Positions 16,697 through 24,846 of a stretch of DNA of 57,341 bases are shown piece by piece (positions within the stretch are counted from its first letter, which is position 1; every line of letters starts with the position of its first letter). The stretch comes from JAJRVH01 sp964505995. Lineage in GTDB: Bacteria > Pseudomonadota > Zetaproteobacteria > Mariprofundales > Mariprofundaceae. Made by a program: the position numbers and the translations under genes. Location of the stretch: NCBI GenBank assembly GCA_964505995.1, contig CAZDLB010000001.1:1-57341 (forward strand), read 5' to 3'. The notes below the pieces were generated by a model that was given only the letters and a program-made list of their open reading frames with translations, ran no database searches and was not told where the DNA came from.

Positions 16697-17536
16697 ATGG
16701 CCGTCTATGCCGTAGGCGACATCCAGGGCTGCTACAAGCCGCTGCGGAAACTGTTGAAAAAGGTCGGCTTCGATCCGGCGCGGGACCGCCTGTGGTGCGT
16801 CGGGGATCTGGTCAATCGCGGGCCTGATTCGCTGAGTACGCTGCGCTTTCTCCGCGATCTGGGCGAGGCCTGCGTCTGCGTTCTGGGCAACCATGATCTG
16901 CATCTGCTGGAAATCGCGGCGGGAGGCGAGACATACCGCCGGGATACGCTGAAGCCGGTCGTCGAGGCGCCGGATGCGGCCGAGCTTATCGACTGGCTGC
17001 GGCAGCAGCCGATGATGCATGTGGATGAGCAGCGTGGCTGGGCGATGGTGCATGCCGGGCTGCATCCTCATTGGTCGATGCACGAGGCCCTTTCCCGCGC
17101 GCGCGCCATCGAGGCCGAGCTGCAAAGTGAGCACTGGCAGGAATTCTGCCTGCAGCTGCATCATGTGAAGTTCCCGATCCGCGACCCCGGGAAGGAGGAT
17201 CCTGCGCGACTGCTTTTCGATGCGGCCGTGTTCACACGCACGCGCTACTGCACGAAGAACGGCTATTTCAACTGGGATGTGCGCACCGGTGAAAGCACGA
17301 AGAAGAGTGATAAGCCGTGGTTCCGCCACAAGGACGCGGCCTGGAAACGCGATGGCCTGCATATCGTCTACGGCCACTGGGCGGCCAGAGGGCTCGTGAC
17401 CGATCAGCGCATGGTGCTGGGACTTGACTCAGGTTGTGTCTGGGGCGGTGCGCTCACATCGGTGAAATTGAAAAAAAGAGGTCGCTGGCAAGGTCTAACC
17501 AAGGTGAAATGCCCGGTATCATCGCCGATTAAATAA
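16697..17536 (+). CDS. apaH: Diadenosine tetraphosphatase (symmetrical Ap4A hydrolase)
   Basis: Hydrolyses Ap4A to two ADP and can remove Np4 caps from RNA. 279 residues of the calcineurin-like phosphatase fold: GDIQG at 7-11, GDLVNRGP at 36-43, GNHD at 64-67, MVHAGLHP, GHWAARG and LDSGCVWGG in order. GGAGA upstream serves the ATG at 16697. It sits right behind the cNMP-binding gene. The last 25 codons (KLKKRGRWQG onward) are AT-richer than the rest, marking the edge of the AT-rich patch that continues into the next gene. Confidence 0.95.
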   Translation: MAVYAVGDIQGCYKPLRKLLKKVGFDPARDRLWCVGDLVNRGPDSLSTLRFLRDLGEACVCVLGNHDLHLLEIAAGGETYRRDTLKPVVEAPDAAELIDWLRQQPMMHVDEQRGWAMVHAGLHPHWSMHEALSRARAIEAELQSEHWQEFCLQLHHVKFPIRDPGKEDPARLLFDAAVFTRTRYCTKNGYFNWDVRTGESTKKSDKPWFRHKDAAWKRDGLHIVYGHWAARGLVTDQRMVLGLDSGCVWGGALTSVKLKKRGRWQGLTKVKCPVSSPIK

Positions 17537-17574
17537 GCCGGGAAAGACCTCGAAGAATCGTTCGGGAGGAAGCG

Positions 17575-18321
17575 ATGCTCTTCATGAATGTTATATTTGC
17601 GGTCGTACCGTCTATTATTTTACTTCGCTGGTTTCGTGACAGCGATCGTTTCCCCGAGCCATGGCCAGCGATTCGCAAGGTATTCTGGCGCGGTTTTCTT
17701 ATTACGATCCCTGTCGCGTTTCTGGGAATAGGGTTGTCCCATTTCAAACCGCATGATCCTCTTTATCAGGCGCTGTTTGACTCATTTCTTCGGGCAGGTT
17801 TTTTGGAAGAAGCATCCAAGTTCTATATTCTGCTTGCTTTTTGTACGACCATGAATGAGTTCAACGAGCCGATGGATGGCTTCGTATATGGCGTGACCGC
17901 TTCCTTGGGATTTGCAACATTTGAAAACATCCTTTACGTCACGGAAGGTGGTATAGGGGTTGCAATTACCAGGGCTGTTTCTGCGGTTCCCGCCCATGCC
18001 ATGTTTGGGGCGGTAATGGGATATTTTATTGCCAGAACCATGATCGAGCCAGAGGGTGGTAACGGAAATTATCTGCGAGCGTTCCTGATACCGGTCATTC
18101 TTCATGGAATGTATGATTTTCCCTTGATGTACTCTTCAGCCGTCTCCGATTCTGAAGGACCGATCAAACATGCCTTCCTTATGATGATGATCTGGTCTGC
18201 CAGCATGATTGCAGCCGTGATGTTGACATTGATTTATCTGAATCGCCTGCAAAGACTCCAGAAACGACAATTGACCGAATCGAAAATACAAAGAAGAAGG
18301 GAAAATCGATTTACAAATTGA
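17575..18321 (+). CDS. PrsW-family intramembrane protease-like protein
   Basis: 248-residue polytopic membrane protein with all the PrsW (CPBP-like) signature positions: EExxK at Glu78-Glu79-Lys82, FENILY at 116-121, His141 in PAHAMFG, and HGMYDF at 177-182. These suggest a glutamate/histidine-based intramembrane protease; PrsW of Bacillus cleaves an anti-sigma factor. Around seven hydrophobic segments are visible, and the C-terminus is basic. The gene is clearly AT-richer than its surroundings (sampled lines about 43-48% GC against about 63% in apaH), which suggests acquisition by transfer. The strong site GGGAGGAAGCG precedes the ATG. The end overlaps the convergent ygjP-like gene by 11 bases. 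No anti-sigma gene is adjacent, so the substrate is unknown. Confidence 0.8.
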   Translation: MLFMNVIFAVVPSIILLRWFRDSDRFPEPWPAIRKVFWRGFLITIPVAFLGIGLSHFKPHDPLYQALFDSFLRAGFLEEASKFYILLAFCTTMNEFNEPMDGFVYGVTASLGFATFENILYVTEGGIGVAITRAVSAVPAHAMFGAVMGYFIARTMIEPEGGNGNYLRAFLIPVILHGMYDFPLMYSSAVSDSEGPIKHAFLMMMIWSASMIAAVMLTLIYLNRLQRLQKRQLTESKIQRRRENRFTN

Positions 18322-18988
18322 GGCTCAGGCCGTGAACCTTCAGCCACTGCCGGGCCTGGTCGAATTCGGGCAGGTTCTGGCCAACCAGATGCCAGAACTG
18401 CCTGGAATGATTGGCATGCCGCAGATGGCAAAGCTCATGCACGACGACATAGTCCGTGACGAATTCCGGGGCCATCACAAGCCGCCAGTTGAAATAGATG
18501 CGCCCGTCGGCATGACAGCTTCCCCAGCGGGAGCGGTAGGATTTCACGCCGATCAGCTGCGGCCGGACCCCGATACGCTGTGCCCAGGTTTCGGTCCGTT
18601 GCCGGAAGTGGGCGAGGGCCTGCGTCTGATACCACTGCGTGATCAGCATCCGAGCCTGTGAGGCATCGGCTGCGGCCACGCACAGCCTGTCGCCGCGGAT
18701 TTCAACCCCGCTGGAGCCGGACCGATCCAGCCGATAATCGCGGCCAAGCAGCCGGAACATCTCGTCATCCTCGAAGCGCTTGGGCTGATAGGGCGTGCGC
18801 ACATGGCGGTTGAAATGAAGTTTTTTCTCGATCCAGCGCTGCTTGCTGGCGACGAAGTCGGCGATCTCGCCCGCGGCTGCCCAATGTGGCGCCAGCACCT
18901 CGATGCGGTTGTCCGGATGGATGCGCAGACACATGGTCCGACGCCGGGAGCTGCGGACGATGCGATAGTCGGCGATCGGACGGCTCAT
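18311..18988 (-). CDS. YgjP-like zinc metallopeptidase (M48-related, DUF45)
   Basis: 225-residue protein of the YgjP/DUF45 family. Zinc ligands HELCH are at 184-188 with the third His at 194 in HANHS, followed by FW; the upstream SYRSRWGSC segment (150-158) is also characteristic. Cytoplasmic, as no signal peptide is present. In many genomes the gene sits near type I restriction loci, but not here: it is the last gene of the nine-gene minus-strand series and overlaps the hslO stop by 4 bases. Substrate unknown. Confidence 0.85.
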   Translation of the reverse strand: MSRPIADYRIVRSSRRRTMCLRIHPDNRIEVLAPHWAAAGEIADFVASKQRWIEKKLHFNRHVRTPYQPKRFEDDEMFRLLGRDYRLDRSGSSGVEIRGDRLCVAAADASQARMLITQWYQTQALAHFRQRTETWAQRIGVRPQLIGVKSYRSRWGSCHADGRIYFNWRLVMAPEFVTDYVVVHELCHLRHANHSRQFWHLVGQNLPEFDQARQWLKVHGLSLNL

Positions 18989-19827
18989 GCGTCCGGAAGC
19001 TCAAGCTCGTAGAAGCGCTCGCAGTACTGGCATGAGATGCGGATCCGTCCCTGCTCATCGGCCAGTCCGCGCAATGCCTCGGCGTCCATGGCATTGAGCG
19101 CCTGCTGCATCTTCTCCAGTGAACAGTGGCAGGCATAGGCATAATCCACCTGCTCCACCTGTTTGCAGCCCAGCGCATCGAAACGATGCAGCAGTGCGTC
19201 GGTGGTTTCGTTCTCCAGCGCGGATGCAGGAATCGCGGCCATGGCCTTCACCGCCGCGAACCAGCGCTCTTCGTCGCAGCCCGGCATGGCCTCGATCATC
19301 ATGGCCAGATCCCCATGCAGCACGATATCGGCACGGGTCTGGACCGACTGGCAGAGATAGTGCACCAGATGATCGGCCAGGAAGTCGGAGTCATGCTCGA
19401 TTGTCGAAACATAGGGCTGCCCGAAACCAAGGTCGCGCACCGTCGAAAGGCGCACCGGGTTTCCCATCCATGCGGAAAGTTCCGGTCCATGAGGGGCATG
19501 CATCGCCGGTTCATCCTCGCGCCACTGGATGTAGCCGCGGACGCGTCCCTGACCGGTTTCGGCGAGCATGCGCCGGATCGGTGCATGCGCGGATGCCGGC
19601 ACGGCATCGAGCTGCAGGACCTGACGCGTTCCTCCCTTGCTGATGGACAGCAGCAGGATCGAGGAAAGCAGCACCTGACCGAAAAGACCGGCGACGGGCG
19701 TGCTCAGGCCATGTACGCGGGCCGCCTCGGCGATGATATTCGTTCCGCGGATGATGGCGCCTCGCGTATGCGCCTCGGTCAGCAGAAAGCGGCTCAGCGG
19801 GTCGGCATTTGCCGGCTTTGAATCCAT
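18985..19827 (-). CDS. hslO: Redox-activated chaperone Hsp33
   Basis: Holdase chaperone switched on by oxidation of four zinc-bound cysteines. 280 residues; the C-terminal redox switch is intact, with CHC (C-x-C) followed about 30 residues later by CQYC (C-x-x-C). The N-terminal domain shows LSRFLLTEAHTRGAIIR and the central VRGYIQW segment typical of Hsp33. The N-terminal 34 bases overlap the upstream HAD gene, and the stop overlaps the next start (ATGA). Its place in a cell-wall operon is unusual and is probably just gene packing. Confidence 0.95.
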   Translation of the reverse strand: MDSKPANADPLSRFLLTEAHTRGAIIRGTNIIAEAARVHGLSTPVAGLFGQVLLSSILLLSISKGGTRQVLQLDAVPASAHAPIRRMLAETGQGRVRGYIQWREDEPAMHAPHGPELSAWMGNPVRLSTVRDLGFGQPYVSTIEHDSDFLADHLVHYLCQSVQTRADIVLHGDLAMMIEAMPGCDEERWFAAVKAMAAIPASALENETTDALLHRFDALGCKQVEQVDYAYACHCSLEKMQQALNAMDAEALRGLADEQGRIRISCQYCERFYELELPDA

Positions 19828-20444
19828 TGTCTTACCTCATCGAGATGATAGAAACAGGCGCTGGCGCCGGCCTCGGCCAGTTCGGACGGACTGAACGCAT
19901 CGCAGATGCCTAGCCCGACCGCGCCCGCACGCACGGCCGCCTTCATGTCCGCGACACCATCGCCGACCATGACGCCTTGCCCGGCCTCCATGCCGAGCAT
20001 TTCGGCGGCCAGCCGGATCGGGGTCGGGTCGGGCTTTTCCGGGCGGCCGTCGATCTTGCCGATAACCGCATCGATCAGCGGCTCCCATCCCAGACGCTGC
20101 AGCTGGGCTTCGGCCCGCGACTGGGTCTTGCTGGTGACGATGGCCACGGGCAGGCCGGCCTGCTTCAGCCATCGCAGCAGCTCTTCGGCACCGGGGAGCG
20201 GATGGATATGCTCCAGATAGTCCTCGTCATGGATTTCCAGAAAGCGGCGTGCGGCTTCCTCGCGGCGTTCACCGAACAGCGCCTTCATGCTGCAGTCGCC
20301 CCGTCCGGTATGACGCTTGACCTCTTCCGGCGTCATCTGTGGCAGGCCGAATTCGAGGAAGGTCTGGTTCAGCGCGCGGATGATCGGCGCAAAGGCATCG
20401 ACGATGGTGCCATCCATGTCGAGAAATACGGCCTTGATCCTCAT
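19794..20444 (-). CDS. HAD-superfamily phosphatase (phosphoglycolate phosphatase-like)
   Basis: 216-residue HAD hydrolase with DxDGT at the N-terminus (FLDMDGTIVD), motif II Thr in AIVTSKTQSRAE, the KPDPTPIRLA Lys region and motif IV VMVGDGVADMKAA. The alpha-helical C1 cap lies between motif I and motif II. The closest annotated relatives are phosphoglycolate phosphatase (Gph) and PpaX-like enzymes; the substrate cannot be assigned. It overlaps the aminotransferase stop by 4 bases and hslO by 34 bases. Confidence 0.85.
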   Translation of the reverse strand: MRIKAVFLDMDGTIVDAFAPIIRALNQTFLEFGLPQMTPEEVKRHTGRGDCSMKALFGERREEAARRFLEIHDEDYLEHIHPLPGAEELLRWLKQAGLPVAIVTSKTQSRAEAQLQRLGWEPLIDAVIGKIDGRPEKPDPTPIRLAAEMLGMEAGQGVMVGDGVADMKAAVRAGAVGLGICDAFSPSELAEAGASACFYHLDEVRQWIQSRQMPTR

Positions 20445-21304
20445 CCGCGAAGCTCCTCGATATGGGCGATGAGCCAGTCCCGAACCTGCAGGCTCAGCTT
20501 TCCGGGGCGTCCGTCGCCAATCAGTCGGCCGTCGATGCGGGTGACCGGCATGGCCGCATGGGTCGTGCTGGTCATGAAGACCTCGTCAAGCCCTTCCTCA
20601 TCCAGCCGCCAGGGACGTTCCTCGACCTTGATGCCGTGCCGTTTCGCAAGCTTCAGAACCATTCTGCGCGTGATACCCGAAAGCACGCGGTGCCCCAGGG
20701 GGTGGGTGACCAGGCGATCGTGAATGACGGCAAAGCAGTTCGTCGAGCAGCCTTCGAGCACATGCCCATCCTCATCGAGCCAGAATGCCTCATCGGCATC
20801 GCGGCGAGCGGCCTCCTGCTTGCCGAGCACGCTGGCCAGCAGCGCGATGGACTTGATCTCGCAGCGCCGCCAGCGGAAATCCTCCAGCGTGATGGCCGAA
20901 ACGCCCTGATCGATGGGCTGATGGCTGAGTCGCGGCAGCGCCCGGGCCGTGACCACGACGGTCGGCCGGATGGTCTCGGGAAGCAGATGGGCGCGCGGCG
21001 CCGGACCGCGGGTGATCTGCACATAGAGCATGGCATCCTCAAAGGGGTTGCGACGGTAGGTTTCGACAATCACCCCGGCCAGCTCATCCCGGCTCATCGG
21101 CGGCGGCAGCTCAATGGCGGCACAGGAGCGCCACAGGCGCTGAAGATGGGCATCGAGGTCCACGAACGTGCCCGCGTAGCAGGCGATGACCTCGTAGACG
21201 CCATCGGCAAACTGGAAGCCTCGGTCCTCGACCGACACGCGCGCCTGGCTCAGCGGCAGGAATTCGCCGTTCAGCCAGGCGGTGAGTTCAGCTTCCTGCG
21301 TCAC
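20441..21304 (-). CDS. Class IV aminotransferase (D-amino acid aminotransferase-like)
   Basis: PLP enzyme of fold type IV, 287 residues. The catalytic Lys is in EIKSIALLASVLGKQEA, the equivalent of the DIKS motif of D-alanine aminotransferase, and the EGCSTNCFAV and SGITRRMVLKLA segments fit the family. Other members are BCAT and aminodeoxychorismate lyase, but placement directly after dacA supports D-alanine metabolism, as in the dacC-dat arrangement of pseudomonads. The start is GTG at 21304, inside the dacA stop (GTGA); an upstream ATG would overlap dacA by 70 bases and adds no conserved residues. Confidence 0.85.
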   Translation of the reverse strand: MTQEAELTAWLNGEFLPLSQARVSVEDRGFQFADGVYEVIACYAGTFVDLDAHLQRLWRSCAAIELPPPMSRDELAGVIVETYRRNPFEDAMLYVQITRGPAPRAHLLPETIRPTVVVTARALPRLSHQPIDQGVSAITLEDFRWRRCEIKSIALLASVLGKQEAARRDADEAFWLDEDGHVLEGCSTNCFAVIHDRLVTHPLGHRVLSGITRRMVLKLAKRHGIKVEERPWRLDEEGLDEVFMTSTTHAAMPVTRIDGRLIGDGRPGKLSLQVRDWLIAHIEELRG

Positions 21305-22461
21305 CGGCCGGCGGCATCGGCGGGTGTTCCCTGCCACCACAGCCGCAGCGCATCCCACTGGCGTCCGATCCACGAGGCCTGATCGATGCTGCGGGTGGCG
21401 ATGACGGGGATGGACTTGAGCGGTTCATCCATGCCCTCGAGCACGGCATCGATCGTGCCCAGAACCTGTCCCTTGCGGATCGGCGCCTTCAGCGGCGCCT
21501 TGTAGCGCAGGCGGAAGGCCAGCTGACGTTCATTGCCTCGCGGCACGGTCACCCAGACAGGCTCGGCCGGCTTGAGCCAGACATGATCCTCCACCCCTTC
21601 ATAGACATCCACCTGACGGCGGATCTCGCGCTCGACCGGCCTCAGGGTTGCGAAGTTGCGAAAGCCGAACTGCAGCAGGGTCTTCGACTGCCGGGCCCGC
21701 TCGCGATCGGAACTGGCGCCGAAGACGGCCGTGACGAAACGGGTCGTGCCCTGCTCGGCGGAACCGACGAGGCAGAATCCGGCTTCCTCGGTATGGCCGG
21801 TCTTGATGCCGTCGGCATCGGGATAGGTCCAGAGAAGCCGGTTGCGGTTCGGCTGCGAGCGGCCGTCAAAGGTGTAGGACTTTTCCGAGAAGATTTCATA
21901 CATCTCGGGAAAATCCCGCCACAGCGCGGCGCCGAGCCTGGCCATGTCGCGCGCCGAGCTGTAATGGCCTTCCACCGGGAAGCCGGTTGAATTGACGAAA
22001 TGGCTGTGGGTCAGGCCCAGTTCCTTCGCCTTCTCGTTCATGCGCTCGGCGAAGGCCTCCTCGGTGCCGGCCACATGTTCGGCCAGCGCAATGCAGGCGT
22101 CGTTGCCGGAATAGGTGGCGATGCCATGCAGAATCTGCTCCACGGTCGGATGCATGCGCGGATCGAGGAACATCGTGCTGCCGCCGATCTTCCAGGCCTT
22201 GCGACTGACACTGACCCGTTCATCCAGGCCCAGGCGTCCCAGCTTGATGTCTTCAAAGGCCAGATAGAGGGTCATCATCTTCGTCAGGCTTGCCGGCGGC
22301 AATTCCTCATCGGCATTGTGCTCGGCGATGATCTGTCCGGAACGGGCATCCAGCATCGCCCAGGAGCGCGCCTCGATATGCGGCGGCTTCGGCCAGGAAA
22401 GCGCCTGTGCGCTCAGCGGCAGCGAAAGCAGTATGAGCATGATGGCAAGGCGTTTTACCAT
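21301..22461 (-). CDS. dacA: D-alanyl-D-alanine carboxypeptidase (PBP5/6 family)
   Basis: Periplasmic low-molecular-weight penicillin-binding protein that trims the terminal D-Ala of peptidoglycan pentapeptides. 386 residues: signal peptide (about 1-20), SxxK at Ser58-Lys61 (SLTK), SxN at Ser118-Asn120, KTG at 220-222, then the PBP5-type C-terminal beta domain and an amphipathic end rich in Trp (WIGRQWDALRLWW) that probably anchors it to the membrane. It starts inside the rluA-like gene (7-base overlap) and overlaps the aminotransferase by 4 bases. Confidence 0.95.
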   Translation of the reverse strand: MVKRLAIMLILLSLPLSAQALSWPKPPHIEARSWAMLDARSGQIIAEHNADEELPPASLTKMMTLYLAFEDIKLGRLGLDERVSVSRKAWKIGGSTMFLDPRMHPTVEQILHGIATYSGNDACIALAEHVAGTEEAFAERMNEKAKELGLTHSHFVNSTGFPVEGHYSSARDMARLGAALWRDFPEMYEIFSEKSYTFDGRSQPNRNRLLWTYPDADGIKTGHTEEAGFCLVGSAEQGTTRFVTAVFGASSDRERARQSKTLLQFGFRNFATLRPVEREIRRQVDVYEGVEDHVWLKPAEPVWVTVPRGNERQLAFRLRYKAPLKAPIRKGQVLGTIDAVLEGMDEPLKSIPVIATRSIDQASWIGRQWDALRLWWQGTPADAAGR

Positions 22462-23479
22462 TCCCAGTCCTCCTCGGGGGGGCAGCGCCAGTCCAGTTTC
22501 TCAGGCAGGCCCGGCGGTGTGATGCAGAGTTGCTCGGCATGCAGCATCAGCCGCGCATGCGATCGGCCGCCGTAGCGACGATCTCCGAGAATGGGGCAGC
22601 CTAAGGATGAGAGGTGAACGCGCAACTGGTGGGTGCGCCCGGTATGCGCCGTCAGCGACAGCAGCGCACGCTCGCCGCGTCGTTCGAGCACATCGGCCTC
22701 GGTATGGCATTCCCGTCCTTCGGGATCGACGCGGTAGCGCCCGAGGGCATCGCGTTGCCGGCCGATCGGCAGGCGGATGTCCTGGCTCTGCCATTCGGGG
22801 GCCGGCTCGACGACGGCCAGATAGCGTTTGCAAACCGCATCATGCCAGTGACGCTGCAGATGCTGCAGCAGCCGGGCATCACTGCAGAGAAGCATCAGTC
22901 CGGAGGTGTCCCGGTCCAGACGGTGCACGGGCCTGTAGACCTCGCTGCTGCCGAGCAGGGCCGAAAGCTCATCGGGAATGCAGCCTCTGCTCCGGTGCAG
23001 GGCCTCCTGGGCATACTGGCCGGTGCGTTTGTGAAGCAGAACCAGGGATGCCTGACGCCAGAGAATCTGCTCGGCCTTGAGCGGGCGAAGACTTTCATTC
23101 TCCAGCATGACCAGCCGCAGGCGGTCGCCCTGGCGGATTCTGCGNNNNNNNNNNNNNNNNNNNNNNNNNNNNNNNNNNNNNNNNNNNNNNNNNNNNNNNN
23201 NNNNNNNNNNNNNNNNNNNNNNNNNNNNNNNNNNNNNNNNNNNNGACTTTCATTCTCCAGCATGACCAGCCGCAGGCGGTCGCCCTGGCGGATTCTGCGT
23301 CCGGCCGTCCGGCATCGGGCCCGGTTCAGGTAGACGCCGCCCTCATCGATGGCCCGGCGTGCGCGACGCCGGGAAATGCCGAAGAGTGCACTGACGGTCT
23401 GGTCCAGGCGCATGCCGTCGCAGTCGGAGCCGGCATTCCGCGTCTGGTCGAGGAAGCCGGGGGTTTGCTCGCCGGCCAT
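22455..23479 (-). CDS. RluA-family pseudouridine synthase, split in this assembly
   Basis: Modifies uridines in rRNA or tRNA. Read as given, the frame breaks at a 100-N gap, but the gap is flanked by an exact 55-base duplication. Removing the Ns and one copy leaves 22455-23144 plus 23300-23479, which is 870 bases or 290 codons, restoring one 289-residue protein. Its S4 RNA-binding domain is at about 24-70, the catalytic Asp is in HRLDRDTSG (Asp137), and GRTHQLRVHLSSLGCPILGD lies near the C-terminus. The ATG at 23479 overlaps the LOG gene stop by one base. The gene is almost certainly intact in the organism. The target uridine is not predictable here. Confidence 0.88.
23090..23144. repeat. Copy 1 of an exact 55-bp duplication flanking the N gap
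   Basis: Identical to 23245-23299. It begins GACTTTCATTCTCC and ends GGCGGATTCTGCG. It is best explained as the overlap between two contigs that was not collapsed, not as a biological repeat. Confidence 0.95.
23145..23244. other. Spurious scaffold gap (100 N)
   Basis: Exactly 100 N between two identical 55-base flanks. The true gap is probably zero: the two contigs overlap by 55 bases. Collapsing it repairs the rluA-like reading frame. Confidence 0.93.
23245..23299. repeat. Copy 2 of the 55-bp duplication flanking the N gap
   Basis: Identical to 23090-23144 base for base. See the gap entry. One of the two copies should be removed for a correct sequence. Confidence 0.95.
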
Positions 23480-24030
23480 CAGTCGACGGGATGACCGTCG
23501 GAGAGTTGGCCGAGATGATGCAGGACCTGATCCGGCTTGCGGCACAGGACGATGGAATCGAAGGCAGTATCCATCGACAGCACCAGTTCTTCGCGCAGCA
23601 CGTCGAGAATGGGCCGCCACATCTCGCCGTAAAGCAGCAGCGGACGCGGCTCAAGCACGCGAATGGCCAGAAGGTCCCAGCTCATCGCCAGTTCAGCCAG
23701 CGTGCCCAGGCCGCCGGGAAGCACGAGCCAGGCATCCGCTTCCTCGATCAGCACGCGCATGCGATCGAAGAAGTCTCGCGCACGAACCTCCTCGCTGAGC
23801 GTATTGTCCGGAGGGGTCGGGAAACGCTCCAGCGTGATGCCGCGGATATGACCGCCGCCGGCATGGATGCCCTCGGAAAAGGCGGCCATCATGCCCTGAT
23901 GCCCGCCGGTCATACCATCCCAACCGAGCTCGGCGATTCGCCGGGAGAGCATGCGCACATCGTCATAGCGGGGATCATCCGGTCCAATCCGGGAGGATCC
24001 GAAGGCCGTCAGTCGTTTTCTGCCGGACAT
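23479..24030 (-). CDS. Short LOG-family Rossmann protein
   Basis: 183-residue member of the LOG/TIGR00730 family (lysine-decarboxylase-like fold). The motif PGGLGTLAEL matches PGGxGTxxE, and GGHQGMMAAFSEG precedes it. Relatives hydrolyse nucleoside monophosphates to base and ribose 5-phosphate (cytokinin-activating LOG, PpnN). Its start abuts the rlpA stop with no spacer, and its stop overlaps the rluA-like ATG by one base. A second, longer LOG-type protein lies at 51757-52815. The substrate is uncertain. Confidence 0.85.
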   Translation of the reverse strand: MSGRKRLTAFGSSRIGPDDPRYDDVRMLSRRIAELGWDGMTGGHQGMMAAFSEGIHAGGGHIRGITLERFPTPPDNTLSEEVRARDFFDRMRVLIEEADAWLVLPGGLGTLAELAMSWDLLAIRVLEPRPLLLYGEMWRPILDVLREELVLSMDTAFDSIVLCRKPDQVLHHLGQLSDGHPVD

Positions 24031-24846
24031 CTACTCGATGATCACAACGGCATTGCGATAGCCGTTCCTTTCCAGTCTGCGCACCGTCTGCTCGATGCGC
24101 CGCATGTCCTCCATTGGACCGATGCGCACGCGATAAAGGGTCTGCGAGGCGAGCTGCCGGGGCTGGATGGTGACATCCTCGAAGATGCTGCTCAGGCGTC
24201 GGCGCAGCTGCTCGGCATTGACCCGGGAGCTGAACGCACCCAGCTGGACATAGATCAGGCCGTTGTTGCTTCCCGCCCAGGCCTTCGGAACCAGGGAGAC
24301 GGGGGCCGGCCGCTCTAAAGAGGCACGGCTCGGCGGTTCGCGGTCCAGCGTCTGGACGCGCACCCGCGCCGTTCCCTTTTCGACAAAGCCCAGCTGTCTG
24401 GCCGCGGCATAGGACAGGTCGATCAGGCGGCCGCGGGCGAAGGGGCCGCGATCGTTGACGCGGACGATGACCGAGCGGCCGTTCTCGAGATTGGTGACCC
24501 GCACCAGCGTCGGCATCGGCAGCGTCTTGTGCGCGGCGGAAAGCGCATGCATGTCATAGCGTTCGCCATTCGCGGTCCTGCGGCCGTGAAAGTCGCGGCC
24601 ATACCAGGAGGCGATGCCGACTTCATCGTAGCCGGCCGCCTGCTGCATCGGATAATACCAGCGTCCGCCGACGCGATAGGGCTTGCCGACCTTGTAGCTG
24701 CCGCCAGCACCATCCGGCATGCGTGCCGCAGTGGGTGCGGCCACGTGGGCCTGCGACGTTCGTGGCGCCGGGTGCGAGGCGCAGCCGGCCAGCAGCATCG
24801 ACACAAGCGCGGCAGAAAGGCCTAGTCGACGGAACATGACTTGCAT
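24031..24846 (-). CDS. rlpA: RlpA-type septal-ring lipoprotein (DPBB and SPOR domains)
   Basis: Outer-membrane lipoprotein; RlpA in Pseudomonas is a lytic transglycosylase that acts on peptide-free (denuded) glycan at the septum. The lipobox is LLAGC. The double-psi beta-barrel runs from about residue 75 (GIASWYGRDFHGRRTANGE) to 165, with the catalytic-type VNDRGPFARGRLIDLS stretch, and the SPOR domain covers the last 75 residues (YVQLGAFSSRVNAEQL). The start could be 24846 or 24837 (MFRRLGLS); both leave the signal intact. It overlaps mltB by 25 bases. mltB-rlpA-dacA order is typical of Pseudomonadota cell-wall clusters. Confidence 0.93.
   Translation of the reverse strand: MQVMFRRLGLSAALVSMLLAGCASHPAPRTSQAHVAAPTAARMPDGAGGSYKVGKPYRVGGRWYYPMQQAAGYDEVGIASWYGRDFHGRRTANGERYDMHALSAAHKTLPMPTLVRVTNLENGRSVIVRVNDRGPFARGRLIDLSYAAARQLGFVEKGTARVRVQTLDREPPSRASLERPAPVSLVPKAWAGSNNGLIYVQLGAFSSRVNAEQLRRRLSSIFEDVTIQPRQLASQTLYRVRIGPMEDMRRIEQTVRRLERNGYRNAVVIIE

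Noticed and set aside
23090..23299. Biological direct repeat or insertion near 23.1 kb
   Set aside because: The exact 55-base copies lie on either side of a 100-N run, and collapsing them restores a gene, so an assembly artefact is the better explanation.
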